This document shows, one piece after another, positions 16,587 through 25,788 of a stretch of 64,000 nucleotides of DNA. Positions within the stretch are counted from its first letter, which is position 1. Each line of letters starts with the position of its first letter. The stretch is from Pedobacter sp. B4-66. GTDB lineage: Bacteria; Bacteroidota; Bacteroidia; Sphingobacteriales; Sphingobacteriaceae. Below the pieces are notes generated by a model. It was not told the DNA's origin and ran no database searches. It saw only the letters and a list, made by a program, of their open reading frames with translations. Where the stretch lies: positions 186,001-250,000 of the forward strand of contig NZ_JAFVME010000012.1 in assembly GCF_018492665.1 (NCBI RefSeq), given 5' to 3'. The position numbers and the translations under genes are program-made.

Positions 16587-18701
16587 TTGGTAAAAAATAT
16601 TAAAATTGCTTTAGTTGGTAACCCCAACACAGGGAAATCTACACTTTTTAACCTGCTTACGGGATTAAATCAGAAGATCGGAAACTTTCCCGGTATTACT
16701 GTTGATAAGAAAGTTGGTTATTGTAAACTGTCCAATAACAGACAGGCTGAGATAATTGATTTACCTGGTACTTATAGTTTATACCCTAAAAGTAAAGATG
16801 AGAGCATAGTATTTCAGGTTCTTGCCGATAAAAATAATTCAAGCCATCCTGATATTGTTGTGCTGGTAGCAGATGCAACAAATCTTCGAAGAAATTTATT
16901 GCTTTATTCTCAGGTAGCTGATTTAGGTGTCCCTTTGGTTCTTGCTCTTAACATGACCGATATGGCTAAAAAGGAAGGTATTGATGTCGATATCAATAAG
17001 CTTTCTGAAAGGTTAGGCATACAGGTAGTTGCAATTTCTGCAAGAAGCAATTCAGGATTAACTGAGCTTAAAGAGGCTATTAATAATACTACGATTATCG
17101 CTACTCAGGTAGAAGGTGCAGATGTACACGTATTAGCACCCGAAGCCATTGATTTGGTTAAGGCCCAGGTAGAAACTGAAAACAACTACCTTGCTTTACA
17201 AATACTACATCAACATGAGCACCTTAATACCTATTCTGCTCAGGAACATGAAGCATTTGAGAAGATTAAAACAGAGCATGCTTTTGAATCTTCTAAACTA
17301 CAGGCGGCAGAAACTATTGCTCGTTATAGATATCTTGGTACTGTTTTAAGTGGAGTAGTAGAAGATACCGGAGCTGCAAAAAAGTTTGTTTTTAGTGACA
17401 AACTCGATTCAGTGCTGACCAATAAGTTCTGGGGCTTCCTTATTTTTATTGGTATTCTATTCTTTATTTTTAACTCTATTTTCTCCTGGTCGTCATACCC
17501 TATGGAGTTAATTGAATATGGTTTTGTCTGGCTTACTGAATACGGTCACCAGCATTTGCCCGACGGTATTCTAACTAATCTCCTTTTAGATGGTGTATTG
17601 GCTGGCTTGGGCGGAGTAATGATATTTATTCCTCAAATAGCAATCTTATTTGCTTTTATATCTATACTGGAGGATACCGGCTATATGGCTCGTGTTACTT
17701 TCATGATGGATAAGATTATGCGAAAGTTTGGCTTAAGTGGTAAATCTGTCGTACCAATGATAGGAAGTTTGGCTTGTGCTGTTCCATCCATAATGAGTGC
17801 CCGTAATATCGAGAGTTGGAAAGATCGTATTATTACTATTATGGTTGCTCCGTTAGTGAGTTGCTCGGCCAGATTACCAGTTTATACTTTATTAATCTCA
17901 TTGGTAGTTCCCGAAAAAATGGTTTGGGGCTTTATAAACTTGCAAGGCCTTACCCTTATGGGGATGTATGTCATCAGTATTTTAGCTGCGGTTTTTGTGG
18001 CTTTTGTAATGAAGTTCTTAATAAAGGCAAAGGAGAAATCATATTTCATTATGGAACTTCCTGTTTACAGAATGCCTAGATGGTCAAATGTGATTTATAC
18101 CATGTATGAGAAATCAAAAACTTTTGTTTTTGAAGCAGGTAAGGTAATTATTGCTATCTCTATTATCCTTTGGGTACTGGCAACTTATGGCCCATCTGAA
18201 AGGTTCAAAGAAATTGATGATAAATACGCGGCTATAGAAGCTCAAAAAGATAGTGTGCAAATCAGTACATTGGAAAGAGATAGAGCCGCAGAGAAGCTTG
18301 AAAACTCTTATGCCGGTATTTTAGGGCATGTAATTGAGCCTGTCATAAAACCTTTAGGTTTTGATTGGAAAATTGGTATTGCATTAATTACTTCTTTTGC
18401 AGCAAGGGAAGCCTTTGTAGGAACAATGGCTACTATTTATAGTGTTGATAATGATGGAGAAGTTGCCACCATCCGTAATAAAATGCGCGGGGCTAAAGAT
18501 CCTGATACCGGTTTACCTGTGTTTACATTTGCTACTGCATTCTCTTTAATGTTGTTCTATGCCTTTGCAATGCAGTGTATGAGTACTGTAGCAGTTGTAT
18601 TTAGAGAAACTAAATCATGGAGGTGGCCGGTTATTCAAATAGTGTATATGACAGGAATGGCATATGTAGCTAGTTTGATCGCTTACCAACTTTTAAAGTA
18701 A
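16587..18701 (+). CDS. feoB: Ferrous iron transport protein FeoB
   Basis: FeoB is the membrane permease for Fe(II), with a cytosolic GTPase domain. Residues about 1-170 hold the G domain (G1 GNPNTGKST, G3 DLPGTYSL, G4 NMTD), followed by a helical spacer and a permease of about eight or more helices (about 280-704) with the Gate motifs, including MIGSLACAVPSIMSAR and VSCSARLPVY. The 704-residue length is normal for Bacteroidota. The start is a TTG 5 bp after feoA; no in-frame ATG precedes the G1 motif. No FeoC is present. Confidence 0.96.
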   Translation: MVKNIKIALVGNPNTGKSTLFNLLTGLNQKIGNFPGITVDKKVGYCKLSNNRQAEIIDLPGTYSLYPKSKDESIVFQVLADKNNSSHPDIVVLVADATNLRRNLLLYSQVADLGVPLVLALNMTDMAKKEGIDVDINKLSERLGIQVVAISARSNSGLTELKEAINNTTIIATQVEGADVHVLAPEAIDLVKAQVETENNYLALQILHQHEHLNTYSAQEHEAFEKIKTEHAFESSKLQAAETIARYRYLGTVLSGVVEDTGAAKKFVFSDKLDSVLTNKFWGFLIFIGILFFIFNSIFSWSSYPMELIEYGFVWLTEYGHQHLPDGILTNLLLDGVLAGLGGVMIFIPQIAILFAFISILEDTGYMARVTFMMDKIMRKFGLSGKSVVPMIGSLACAVPSIMSARNIESWKDRIITIMVAPLVSCSARLPVYTLLISLVVPEKMVWGFINLQGLTLMGMYVISILAAVFVAFVMKFLIKAKEKSYFIMELPVYRMPRWSNVIYTMYEKSKTFVFEAGKVIIAISIILWVLATYGPSERFKEIDDKYAAIEAQKDSVQISTLERDRAAEKLENSYAGILGHVIEPVIKPLGFDWKIGIALITSFAAREAFVGTMATIYSVDNDGEVATIRNKMRGAKDPDTGLPVFTFATAFSLMLFYAFAMQCMSTVAVVFRETKSWRWPVIQIVYMTGMAYVASLIAYQLLK

Positions 18702-18711
18702 TTTAATTATC

Positions 18712-19335
18712 TTGGCCTTTGTGAAAAAGGAGAATATCTTAGCACAATATATGCCTGATGCTGCGGCTCCGATTATAGCCCGGTGGATAGATTATTTTCA
18801 GTGTGAATTTAAGATTTCAAAAAACAGGGCAACAAAATTAGGCGATTACAGACACCCCTTTAAAGGAGCAGGCCATAAGATTTCAGTTAACAATGATCTT
18901 AATGCTTATGCATTTCTTGTAACCACTGTTCATGAATTTGCTCATTTACTAACCTGGAATGACCATAAGAATAAGGTCAAGCCTCATGGTGATGAATGGA
19001 AGCGCAATTTTAAACGAATGATGGTGCCATTTATTGATCAGAATATTTTTCCGGAGGATATACAGTCTGCCATTATTAGTTATTTAAATAACCCATCAGC
19101 CGCAAGTTGTACTGACCTAAAGTTATCAAGAGCTTTGAAAAAGTATGACTTGTTACTAAATGTTTCCCGTTTGGAAGAGCTGCCTATTAATACAGTGTTT
19201 AGCATAAAAGATGGAAGACAGTTTAAAAAAGGAGAGCGACTTAGAAAGAGATATCGTTGTGTTTGCCTGGATAACGGGAATACTTATCTTTTTAACCCAT
19301 TAGCAGAGGTAACATTAGCCGCTACCGGTACATAA
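18712..19335 (+). CDS. SprT-like zinc metallopeptidase-fold protein
   Basis: The N-terminal half resembles the SprT-like domain: HEFAH at residues 74-78 gives the HExxH zinc-binding helix, and His92 in KPHGDEWK is the likely third ligand. The C-terminal 90 residues lack the usual clustered Cys zinc ribbon. Relatives in eukaryotes (Spartan) digest DNA-protein crosslinks, but bacterial members are poorly studied. The start is a TTG 10 bp after feoB. The last 52 bp overlap the 3' end of a convergent lipoprotein gene. Confidence 0.8.
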   Translation: MAFVKKENILAQYMPDAAAPIIARWIDYFQCEFKISKNRATKLGDYRHPFKGAGHKISVNNDLNAYAFLVTTVHEFAHLLTWNDHKNKVKPHGDEWKRNFKRMMVPFIDQNIFPEDIQSAIISYLNNPSAASCTDLKLSRALKKYDLLLNVSRLEELPINTVFSIKDGRQFKKGERLRKRYRCVCLDNGNTYLFNPLAEVTLAATGT

Positions 19336-20093
19336 ATCGCTTCTTTGTCCTTTATTTCCCACTTTATATTCAGCTTTTTGTCTCTAAAAATTGAGGGATC
19401 TTTTAGTAGACTGTCTATAAAATCATCAGTATCTTTTATTAAGATACTTGCGCTGTAACCGCCTGCAATTTTACTTTTTAAAAGTATATAGCGCTCGTCA
19501 GGAGCAGATATAATATTATCGAACACCAAATCAAACTCATTAGCTCCAATTATGGCATCATTTAGTAATTTAATATCCTGACTATATTCTTTTGTTTGAT
19601 CGGAAGTGCTTTTCTTTCTCATTTGAAAAGGCTCTTTTTTGAGTAAAGAGAAATCAGACGAAGTACGATACTCTTCTTTAAATGGAATGTTATTTCTAAA
19701 GTAAGTACGCCCGTCTTCAAAAGCATTTACTCCTTGTTTGGCTAATTTTGTCCCTTCTTTCAACAAAATCAGGCTATCATTTTTAAAATAGTATTTTCTT
19801 ACCTGGTTACTTATCCCCTCATCATTTTTATATTGAGAAAATAGTACGGGTTTGCCGTTCCAGCCATATTTTTCTATATACATAGTTGCCTGTCCAAGTT
19901 GATAAACCAGACTGGTATTCTTTTCATAAGTATTGAGGGTTGCATCAATGGAATCTGCATAAAGTAGTATAGTGGCCTCAGTCATAGGCGCGCCAATGCG
20001 TGCGTTAATGAGATCTGCCTGGGGATGCTTTGGGCCCTGATTACAACCAATTATAGCTATAGGGAGCAGGAAAAATAAATGTAATAACTTCAT
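19284..20093 (-). CDS. Hypothetical lipoprotein
   Basis: The protein of 269 residues begins with a lipoprotein signal (residues 1-16) and lipobox IIGC with Cys17, so it is expected to be a membrane-anchored lipoprotein. The mature part is rich in Lys, Asp and aromatic residues, with beta-strand-like stretches (MYIEKYGWNGKPVLFSQY, RKYYFKNDSLILLKEG). I do not recognise the family. It lies 53 bp downstream of the fused E1 gene on the same strand. Its C-terminal codons overlap the SprT-like gene on the opposite strand by 52 bp. Confidence 0.75.
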   Translation of the reverse strand: MKLLHLFFLLPIAIIGCNQGPKHPQADLINARIGAPMTEATILLYADSIDATLNTYEKNTSLVYQLGQATMYIEKYGWNGKPVLFSQYKNDEGISNQVRKYYFKNDSLILLKEGTKLAKQGVNAFEDGRTYFRNNIPFKEEYRTSSDFSLLKKEPFQMRKKSTSDQTKEYSQDIKLLNDAIIGANEFDLVFDNIISAPDERYILLKSKIAGGYSASILIKDTDDFIDSLLKDPSIFRDKKLNIKWEIKDKEAIYVPVAANVTSANGLKR

Positions 20094-20146
20094 ACTATTA
20101 ACTTAGCTTGTGCCTAAGTAACAGGCCATTATCATGCCAAGTTAAT

Positions 20147-22123
20147 TTAGTAAGCTAACAAACGTTTAACAGTATCGGCCAATTGGCTTTTTGCAAGGAA
20201 GCTATCTTCCAGCGTTTTACTCATGGGGATAGCTGTATCGGCACTTGCACAACGCATAACCGGAGCATCAAGATGTTTAAAGCAATGTTCCGAGATCCAT
20301 GCCGCTAACTCAGCTCCAAACCCACATGTTAGTGTGTCTTCATGTAAAATAAGTGCTCTGCCTGTTGTTTTAACAGTTGCAGCAACAGTTTCTTTATCCC
20401 AAGGTTGCAAACTTCGTAAATCTACTAAAGTGGCTGAAATCTCAGGATTTTCGCTAAGAAAAGAAAGTGCCCAATGAACGCCTAGTCCATAAGTTATTAT
20501 GGTTATTTGTGTGCCGTGATTTAGAATATTGGCCTTACCAATTTCGATATTATAATAACCGCCTGGAACATTTCCATTCAAACTTCGATAAAGGTATTTA
20601 TGCTCAAAATACATTACAGGATTTGGATCATCTATTGCAGCTAGTAACAGACCTTTTGCATCATAAGGAAGGGCCGGATAAACCACCTTTAATCCCGGAG
20701 TTTTAGTGAACCAAGCTTCATTACTTTGCGAGTGGAAAGGGCCTGCGCCAGTTCCTGCTCCTGTAGGCATACGAACTACAACATCAGCTTTTTCTCCCCA
20801 TCTGTAATGGGTTTTAGCCAGATTATTCACAATCTGATTAAAGCCACACGTAACAAAATCTGCAAATTGCATTTCTACAACAGCTTTATACCCATTTATG
20901 GAAAGTCCTAATCCTGCACCAACGATAACAGATTCGCAGATAGGCGTATTTCTAACCCTGGCTTTTCCAAACTCATTTACAAAACCATCGGTGATTTTAA
21001 AAGCACCTCCATATTCGGCAATATCTTGTCCCATTAAAACAAGGTTCTTGTGTTTTGCCATACCTACCTTTAATCCATCGGTAATGGCATCCAGGTAACG
21101 TATTTCTCTTGTTGGTTCGGTAGGCTCTACAGCTTCAAAGCAATATGGTGAATACATATCTTCCAGCTCCGTTTGTAAATCGGCTATGGGTTCCGGGTCA
21201 TGAAATGCACGTTCGACCTCCAGATCAATATCGGTTTTAAATGAGGCTTTAATTTCTTTAATGGAGTCATCTGTAAGAACGGCTAGGTTAAGTAAATACC
21301 GTTCAAAGTTTTTAAGAGGGTCTTTGGCGCCCCATTCATCAAATAGTTCCTGAGGAACATATTTGGTGCCTGAAGCCTCCTCGTGGCCTCTCATTCTAAA
21401 TGTAAGACATTCAATTAAGACTGGTCTTGGTTCTTTCCGAATTGAACTGGCAACTGAATTCAGGGTGTCATACACCTCAAGAATATTGTTCCCATCTATC
21501 TGGATGCCCTCAATTCCGTAGCCGATAGCTTTATCTACAAGATCCTTACATTTAAATTGTTCATTAATAGGAGTGGAGAGACCGTAGCCATTATTTTCTA
21601 TAAGAAAGATAACTGGCAAATTCCATACAGCAGCAACGTTTAGCGCTTCATGAAAATCACCCTCACTAGTAGCGCCTTCTCCGGTAAATACTAAAGTTGC
21701 ATGTTCCTTGTTCTCTATTAAATCAGCAAGTGCAATTCCATCTGCAAGTGCCATTTGCGGGCCTAGATGAGATATCATACCTATGATTTTATAGTCTTGG
21801 GTCCCAAAATGAAAGGAACGATCCCTGCCCTTAGTGAATCCGGTAATTTTGCCCTGCCATTGTGCCATTAGCTTACGCAAAGGGATATCCCGGGTAGTAA
21901 ATACACCAAGATTTCTATGCATAGGCAAGATGTATTCCTGAGCTTCCATTGCCATAGTACTACCTACAGCAATTGCTTCCTGACCGATTCCTGAGAACCA
22001 TTTGCCAATACGACCCTGACGAAGCAGTATGAGCATTTTCTCCTCGACCATTCTTGGATAAAGTAAACGCTTATAGAAATCTAATAATGCGCTGTCACTT
22101 TTGTCTTTTCGGTCGAAGGTCAT
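20147..22123 (-). CDS. 2-oxoacid (branched-chain type) dehydrogenase E1, alpha and beta subunits fused
   Basis: Residues about 1-320 match E1 alpha, with the thiamine diphosphate motif from GEGATSEGDFHEA to ENNGYG. Residues about 340-658 match E1 beta (GQDIAEYGGAFKITDG, RNTPICESVIVGAGLG). Bacteroidota often have this fusion as the E1 of the branched-chain 2-oxoacid dehydrogenase, which decarboxylates the keto acids of Val, Leu and Ile and passes the acyl group to E2 lipoate. The products prime branched-chain fatty acids, the main fatty acids of this phylum. E2 and E3 are not in the window. It starts 8 bp after the LUD-domain gene. Substrate is inferred from the fusion type. Confidence 0.88.
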   Translation of the reverse strand: MTFDRKDKSDSALLDFYKRLLYPRMVEEKMLILLRQGRIGKWFSGIGQEAIAVGSTMAMEAQEYILPMHRNLGVFTTRDIPLRKLMAQWQGKITGFTKGRDRSFHFGTQDYKIIGMISHLGPQMALADGIALADLIENKEHATLVFTGEGATSEGDFHEALNVAAVWNLPVIFLIENNGYGLSTPINEQFKCKDLVDKAIGYGIEGIQIDGNNILEVYDTLNSVASSIRKEPRPVLIECLTFRMRGHEEASGTKYVPQELFDEWGAKDPLKNFERYLLNLAVLTDDSIKEIKASFKTDIDLEVERAFHDPEPIADLQTELEDMYSPYCFEAVEPTEPTREIRYLDAITDGLKVGMAKHKNLVLMGQDIAEYGGAFKITDGFVNEFGKARVRNTPICESVIVGAGLGLSINGYKAVVEMQFADFVTCGFNQIVNNLAKTHYRWGEKADVVVRMPTGAGTGAGPFHSQSNEAWFTKTPGLKVVYPALPYDAKGLLLAAIDDPNPVMYFEHKYLYRSLNGNVPGGYYNIEIGKANILNHGTQITIITYGLGVHWALSFLSENPEISATLVDLRSLQPWDKETVAATVKTTGRALILHEDTLTCGFGAELAAWISEHCFKHLDAPVMRCASADTAIPMSKTLEDSFLAKSQLADTVKRLLAY

Positions 22124-22131
22124 GCTTATAG

Positions 22132-23520
22132 TTATAAGTTTTTAGATTCCTTGTTTTTTTCTTCCCACTGTTTGGCAAAAGACTTTGGAGCTATTGTTGG
22201 CATTGAACGATACTTGCCCCAGATCTTTCTAAATAAGTTTTTGAGGAAAAAGTTCTTGATCTTTCCGCTAAGAAAGTCCATCCTCGATCTTTTTAACATC
22301 CCGACATTCCAGATCTTCCAACCAATTTCTTCAGCCTTACTATTGTCATGTTGAGTTGCTGCATCTCTTCTGTTAAGCAATAGCATTTTATGGATGTCTA
22401 TTTTAACCGGGCATACTTCAGAGCATTTTCCGCAAAGGCTTGAGGCATAGCTTAAGTGTTTAAAGTCCTTCATGCCCTTCAAGTGAGGCGTAATAATAGA
22501 ACCAACTGGACCACTATATGTAGTATTGTAAGTATGACCACCAATGTTTTTATAAACCGGACAAGCATTAAGACAAGCACCACAACGAATGCAATATAAA
22601 CCTTGGCGCTGTTCTTTTTGAGCCAATAAATTGGTTCGTCCGTTATCAAGTAAGATCACGTACATTTCTTCCGGGCCATCGGTTTCTTCTCCGCGTCTTG
22701 GTCCGCTCAAAATGGTATTGTAAACAGTCAGATTTTGTCCGGTTCCGTGGCTAGCCAAAAGCGGCCAGAACAGATCCAGATCTGCCATCGAAGGGATAAC
22801 CTTTTCTATACCTACAATTGCAATATGGATTTTAGGGAAAGTTGTACATAACCTTGCATTACCTTCATTTTCAGTTAATGCAATACTACCAGTGTCAGCT
22901 ATTAAAAAGTTTCCGCCACTAATTCCTATATCAGATTTTAAGTATTTATCTCTTAATAGCTCACGAGCTTTTTGTGTAAGTTGTTGAGGTGTATAATCAA
23001 GAGGGGTACCAAATTTTTCGTGAAATAATTTAGCAATGTCCTCTTTGCTTAAGTGCATTGCAGGTGTTACTATATGGTAAGGTGGCTGACCAAGTAATTG
23101 AACTATATATTCCCCAAGATCGCTTTCCAGTGATTCAATATCGTTCTTTTCCAGAAATTCATTTAAATGAATCTCTTCTGTGGTCATTGATTTCGATTTT
23201 ATAACCGTTTTTCCACCGTTCTTTTTAATGATGTTCAGTATTTCTTTCTGAGCCTCGTTTACGTCATTTGCCCAGATTACTTTACCACCTCTACGCTGAA
23301 AGTTAGACTCAAACTCTGGTAAAAATTTATCCAGATTCTCCATAACGCGCCATTTAATTACATGTGCTTTTTTCTTTGAGTTTTCTAAATTCTCAAATTT
23401 GGATAAGCCACGTTCAACAGCAACATTATATTTGCCTATGTTATGATTGATAATTTTACGATGTCCTAAATCGAAGGCCTTCTCATCTGCCTTCTCCAAA
23501 AATTCCTCTGATATATCCAT
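22132..23520 (-). CDS. LutB-like LUD domain and 4Fe-4S protein
   Basis: The protein resembles LutB of the lactate utilisation complex. It has a LUD domain (about residues 60-290, with the GISGGNFLIADTGSIALTEN region) and a bacterioferredoxin-like pair of clusters (CIRCGACLNACP and CGKCSEVCP), then a basic tail. LutA and LutC partners are absent from the window, so the electron donor is uncertain. The longest frame begins with a GTG three codons earlier; I chose the ATG that gives MDISEEF. It is directly upstream of the fused E1 gene with 8 bp between them, so a shared oxidative role is possible. Confidence 0.85.
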   Translation of the reverse strand: MDISEEFLEKADEKAFDLGHRKIINHNIGKYNVAVERGLSKFENLENSKKKAHVIKWRVMENLDKFLPEFESNFQRRGGKVIWANDVNEAQKEILNIIKKNGGKTVIKSKSMTTEEIHLNEFLEKNDIESLESDLGEYIVQLLGQPPYHIVTPAMHLSKEDIAKLFHEKFGTPLDYTPQQLTQKARELLRDKYLKSDIGISGGNFLIADTGSIALTENEGNARLCTTFPKIHIAIVGIEKVIPSMADLDLFWPLLASHGTGQNLTVYNTILSGPRRGEETDGPEEMYVILLDNGRTNLLAQKEQRQGLYCIRCGACLNACPVYKNIGGHTYNTTYSGPVGSIITPHLKGMKDFKHLSYASSLCGKCSEVCPVKIDIHKMLLLNRRDAATQHDNSKAEEIGWKIWNVGMLKRSRMDFLSGKIKNFFLKNLFRKIWGKYRSMPTIAPKSFAKQWEEKNKESKNL

Positions 23521-23614
23521 CGTCTTCACCTGTTTTAATTTACCAATTCAATTCTCAGAAGCTGCCTTTTAAAGGCTTGAAACTATTTTTCCCGTTTTTG
23601 AATCATGTTTGTTT

Positions 23615-23622
23615 CAAACTTA
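23615..23622 (-). promoter_or_regulatory. Candidate -7 element (TAAGTTTG) for the LUD-E1-lipoprotein unit
   Basis: On the minus strand TAAGTTTG fits TAnnTTTG and lies about 95 bp before the LUD protein ATG, in the 136-bp gap after the M28 peptidase gene. No clear -33 TTTG at 20 bp. Confidence 0.4.
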
Positions 23623-23665
23623 GATAAAACTAAGCAAGTATTCATTAAAAAATGTAATTTGAATC

Positions 23666-25264
23666 TTACATCTTAGGCGTACCGTCTTCATTTTTATCTA
23701 CAGCAGGGCGCTTTAAGCCATTTGCAAGTTCCCATGCAGTAAAATAAACAAGTTTTGCTCTTTTTGCAAGCATAGGGAAATCGATCTTGCTAACCTCATC
23801 ACCTGGCATATGATAATCATCATGCACACCATTAAAATAAAATATTACCGGAATGCCATGCTTGGCAAAATTATAGTGATCTGAACGGTAATAGAACTGA
23901 TTAGGATCAGTACGATTATTATATTTTTCATCCAGATTGATGTTGACATAAGTCTTGTTCGCCTTTTTACCAATTCTGTCAAGATCAGAACTTAACATAT
24001 CTGAACCGATAATATAAACGAAGTTATTATCACTTTCGTGAGCTTTGTCTCCACGACCAATCATGTCAATATTTAAATTGGTAATGGTATTTTTCAGTGG
24101 GAATACCGGATTTTCAGAATACCATTCAGAGCCTAGCAATCCTTTTTCTTCACCGGTAACAGTCATGAACAGGATGCTTCTCTTAGGCCCTTTTCCAGCT
24201 TTTTTAGCTTTAGCAAATGCCTCGGCAATTAATAAAACACCAGTAGTTCCAGAGCCATCATCATCAGCTCCGTTGTTAATTTTATCATCACCTTTAGCAT
24301 CAGGTGTAATGCCGATGTGGTCATAGTGACCAGTGATAACTAAAATCTCATGTTTTAATTTTGGGTCAGAACCTTCAAGAAAACCTAAAACATTATCTGA
24401 CTTAACTTTTTTCTCTATTTTACTTGCGCTTGCACAAACACTGATCTTTATTTCTTGTGGAGATGGTTTTCCTCCGTCAGAAATCTTCTTTTTAAGTGCA
24501 TCTAAATTGGTATTTGCACCAGCAAGAATTTTATTAGCGAGAGCAGTTCCTATCGTAATGACCGGCATCGCTTGAGGTACATCCATACGATCCATCATTT
24601 CCTTATTTTTCAAAGCCATATCCTCTGATAAGAGATAGCTTTTCATATTTTCAGGCATATTGTCAACAATAGGATCAATAAGGATTACTGCCTGAGCTTT
24701 ATGTTCAGACAGGTATTTCAGCTTGGCATTTACCGCGCTCGAATTCCTTAATGATGCAGTAGGGGCAGGAGAACCAGGCTCTCCAGATTTAAAAATCATT
24801 ACTACTTTACCAGCAACGGCTTGGTTTGCATAATCATTGTAATCATCTTTGGTTAAGCCATAGCCAGCAAAGAGTACACTATTTGTATTAAAAGCAAAGC
24901 CTTTAGCTGAAACACTTTTAGGCATAAGGAAAAAATCAGTCAGTGCCTCAGCAGGTTGACCATCTACTGTAAGTAGCTGAGACAGGCCATAAGATACAAT
25001 ATCAACTGGTTGAAAATAATTCCCTGCGACAGGAGCCTTTAAACCGATACTTTTGAAATGCTCTTTAATGTAGTCGGCTGCCATCCAACCCCCTTTTTTT
25101 CCGGTTTCTCTGCCTTCATATTCGTCAGAAGCCAACACTGATAGGTGCTTATAAGCATTATCCTTGTTAATGGTTTGACTAAATTTTATAGCGTCCTTAT
25201 TTTGTGCAACTGCGCTGCAACCCATTAGTAATAAGAAACTCGAGTATAAAAAATGTTTTTTCAT
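23666..25264 (-). CDS. M28 family zinc aminopeptidase, secreted or lipid-anchored
   Basis: The signal sequence holds LLLMGC, a lipobox with Cys16, although cleavage at AVAQ is also possible. A PA-like insert (about residues 110-280) is followed by the M28 catalytic domain with the zinc ligands and catalytic residues in TGHYDHIG, NGADDDGSGTTG, VTGEEKGLLGS, NIDMIGRGD and the final SDHYNF/HDDYH. The enzyme should release N-terminal amino acids from peptides outside the cytoplasmic membrane. It lies 44 bp after rpiB on the same strand. Length (532) is normal for PA-containing M28 enzymes. Confidence 0.92.
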   Translation of the reverse strand: MKKHFLYSSFLLLMGCSAVAQNKDAIKFSQTINKDNAYKHLSVLASDEYEGRETGKKGGWMAADYIKEHFKSIGLKAPVAGNYFQPVDIVSYGLSQLLTVDGQPAEALTDFFLMPKSVSAKGFAFNTNSVLFAGYGLTKDDYNDYANQAVAGKVVMIFKSGEPGSPAPTASLRNSSAVNAKLKYLSEHKAQAVILIDPIVDNMPENMKSYLLSEDMALKNKEMMDRMDVPQAMPVITIGTALANKILAGANTNLDALKKKISDGGKPSPQEIKISVCASASKIEKKVKSDNVLGFLEGSDPKLKHEILVITGHYDHIGITPDAKGDDKINNGADDDGSGTTGVLLIAEAFAKAKKAGKGPKRSILFMTVTGEEKGLLGSEWYSENPVFPLKNTITNLNIDMIGRGDKAHESDNNFVYIIGSDMLSSDLDRIGKKANKTYVNINLDEKYNNRTDPNQFYYRSDHYNFAKHGIPVIFYFNGVHDDYHMPGDEVSKIDFPMLAKRAKLVYFTAWELANGLKRPAVDKNEDGTPKM

Positions 25265-25308
25265 GTCAGCTCGATTAGATTTTTAGGTTTTGTTCTTTTA
25301 ACAGATGC

Positions 25309-25749
25309 TTAGCAGGAAATTTTTCCAACCCTTCCTTCATGTCTACCGCCTTCAAAAGGAGTATTAATAAAGGTGGTTGTCATTTCTTTTGCAAGATCTT
25401 CGGATACAAATCTGGCAGGAATACATAAAACATTCGCGTTGTTATGCTGTCTTGCAAGCGCCGCTAGTTCATTAAGCCAGCAAATAGCTGCTCTTACCTG
25501 CTGGTGTTTATTTGCAGTAATTGCAACACCATTAGCACTTCCACACACTAAAACACCAAAAGCGTATTCTCCGCTTTCAACTGCAGATGCTACTGGATGA
25601 GCAAAATCAGGGTAGTCAACAGATTGACTTGAATGAGTTCCAAAATCTTTAACTTCAAAATCTGTTAAATATGATTTTAATAACTCTTTATATTCAAAAC
25701 CAGCGTGATCTGCACCTATTGCAATTTTTATTTTTTTATCTGTTGACAT
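25309..25749 (-). CDS. rpiB: Ribose-5-phosphate isomerase B
   Basis: RpiB interconverts ribose 5-phosphate and ribulose 5-phosphate in the pentose phosphate pathway. The 146 residues show IGADHAGFEYKE at the N-terminus, the catalytic cysteine Cys69 in GVLVCGSANGVAI, and the C-terminal GRHEGRVGKI stretch. It lies between tatC and the M28 gene, with gaps of about 40 bp on each side, in the same direction. Confidence 0.95.
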   Translation of the reverse strand: MSTDKKIKIAIGADHAGFEYKELLKSYLTDFEVKDFGTHSSQSVDYPDFAHPVASAVESGEYAFGVLVCGSANGVAITANKHQQVRAAICWLNELAALARQHNNANVLCIPARFVSEDLAKEMTTTFINTPFEGGRHEGRVGKISC

Positions 25750-25788
25750 TTTTAAACGATGTTATAATAATTAAATATTGTACTAAGC

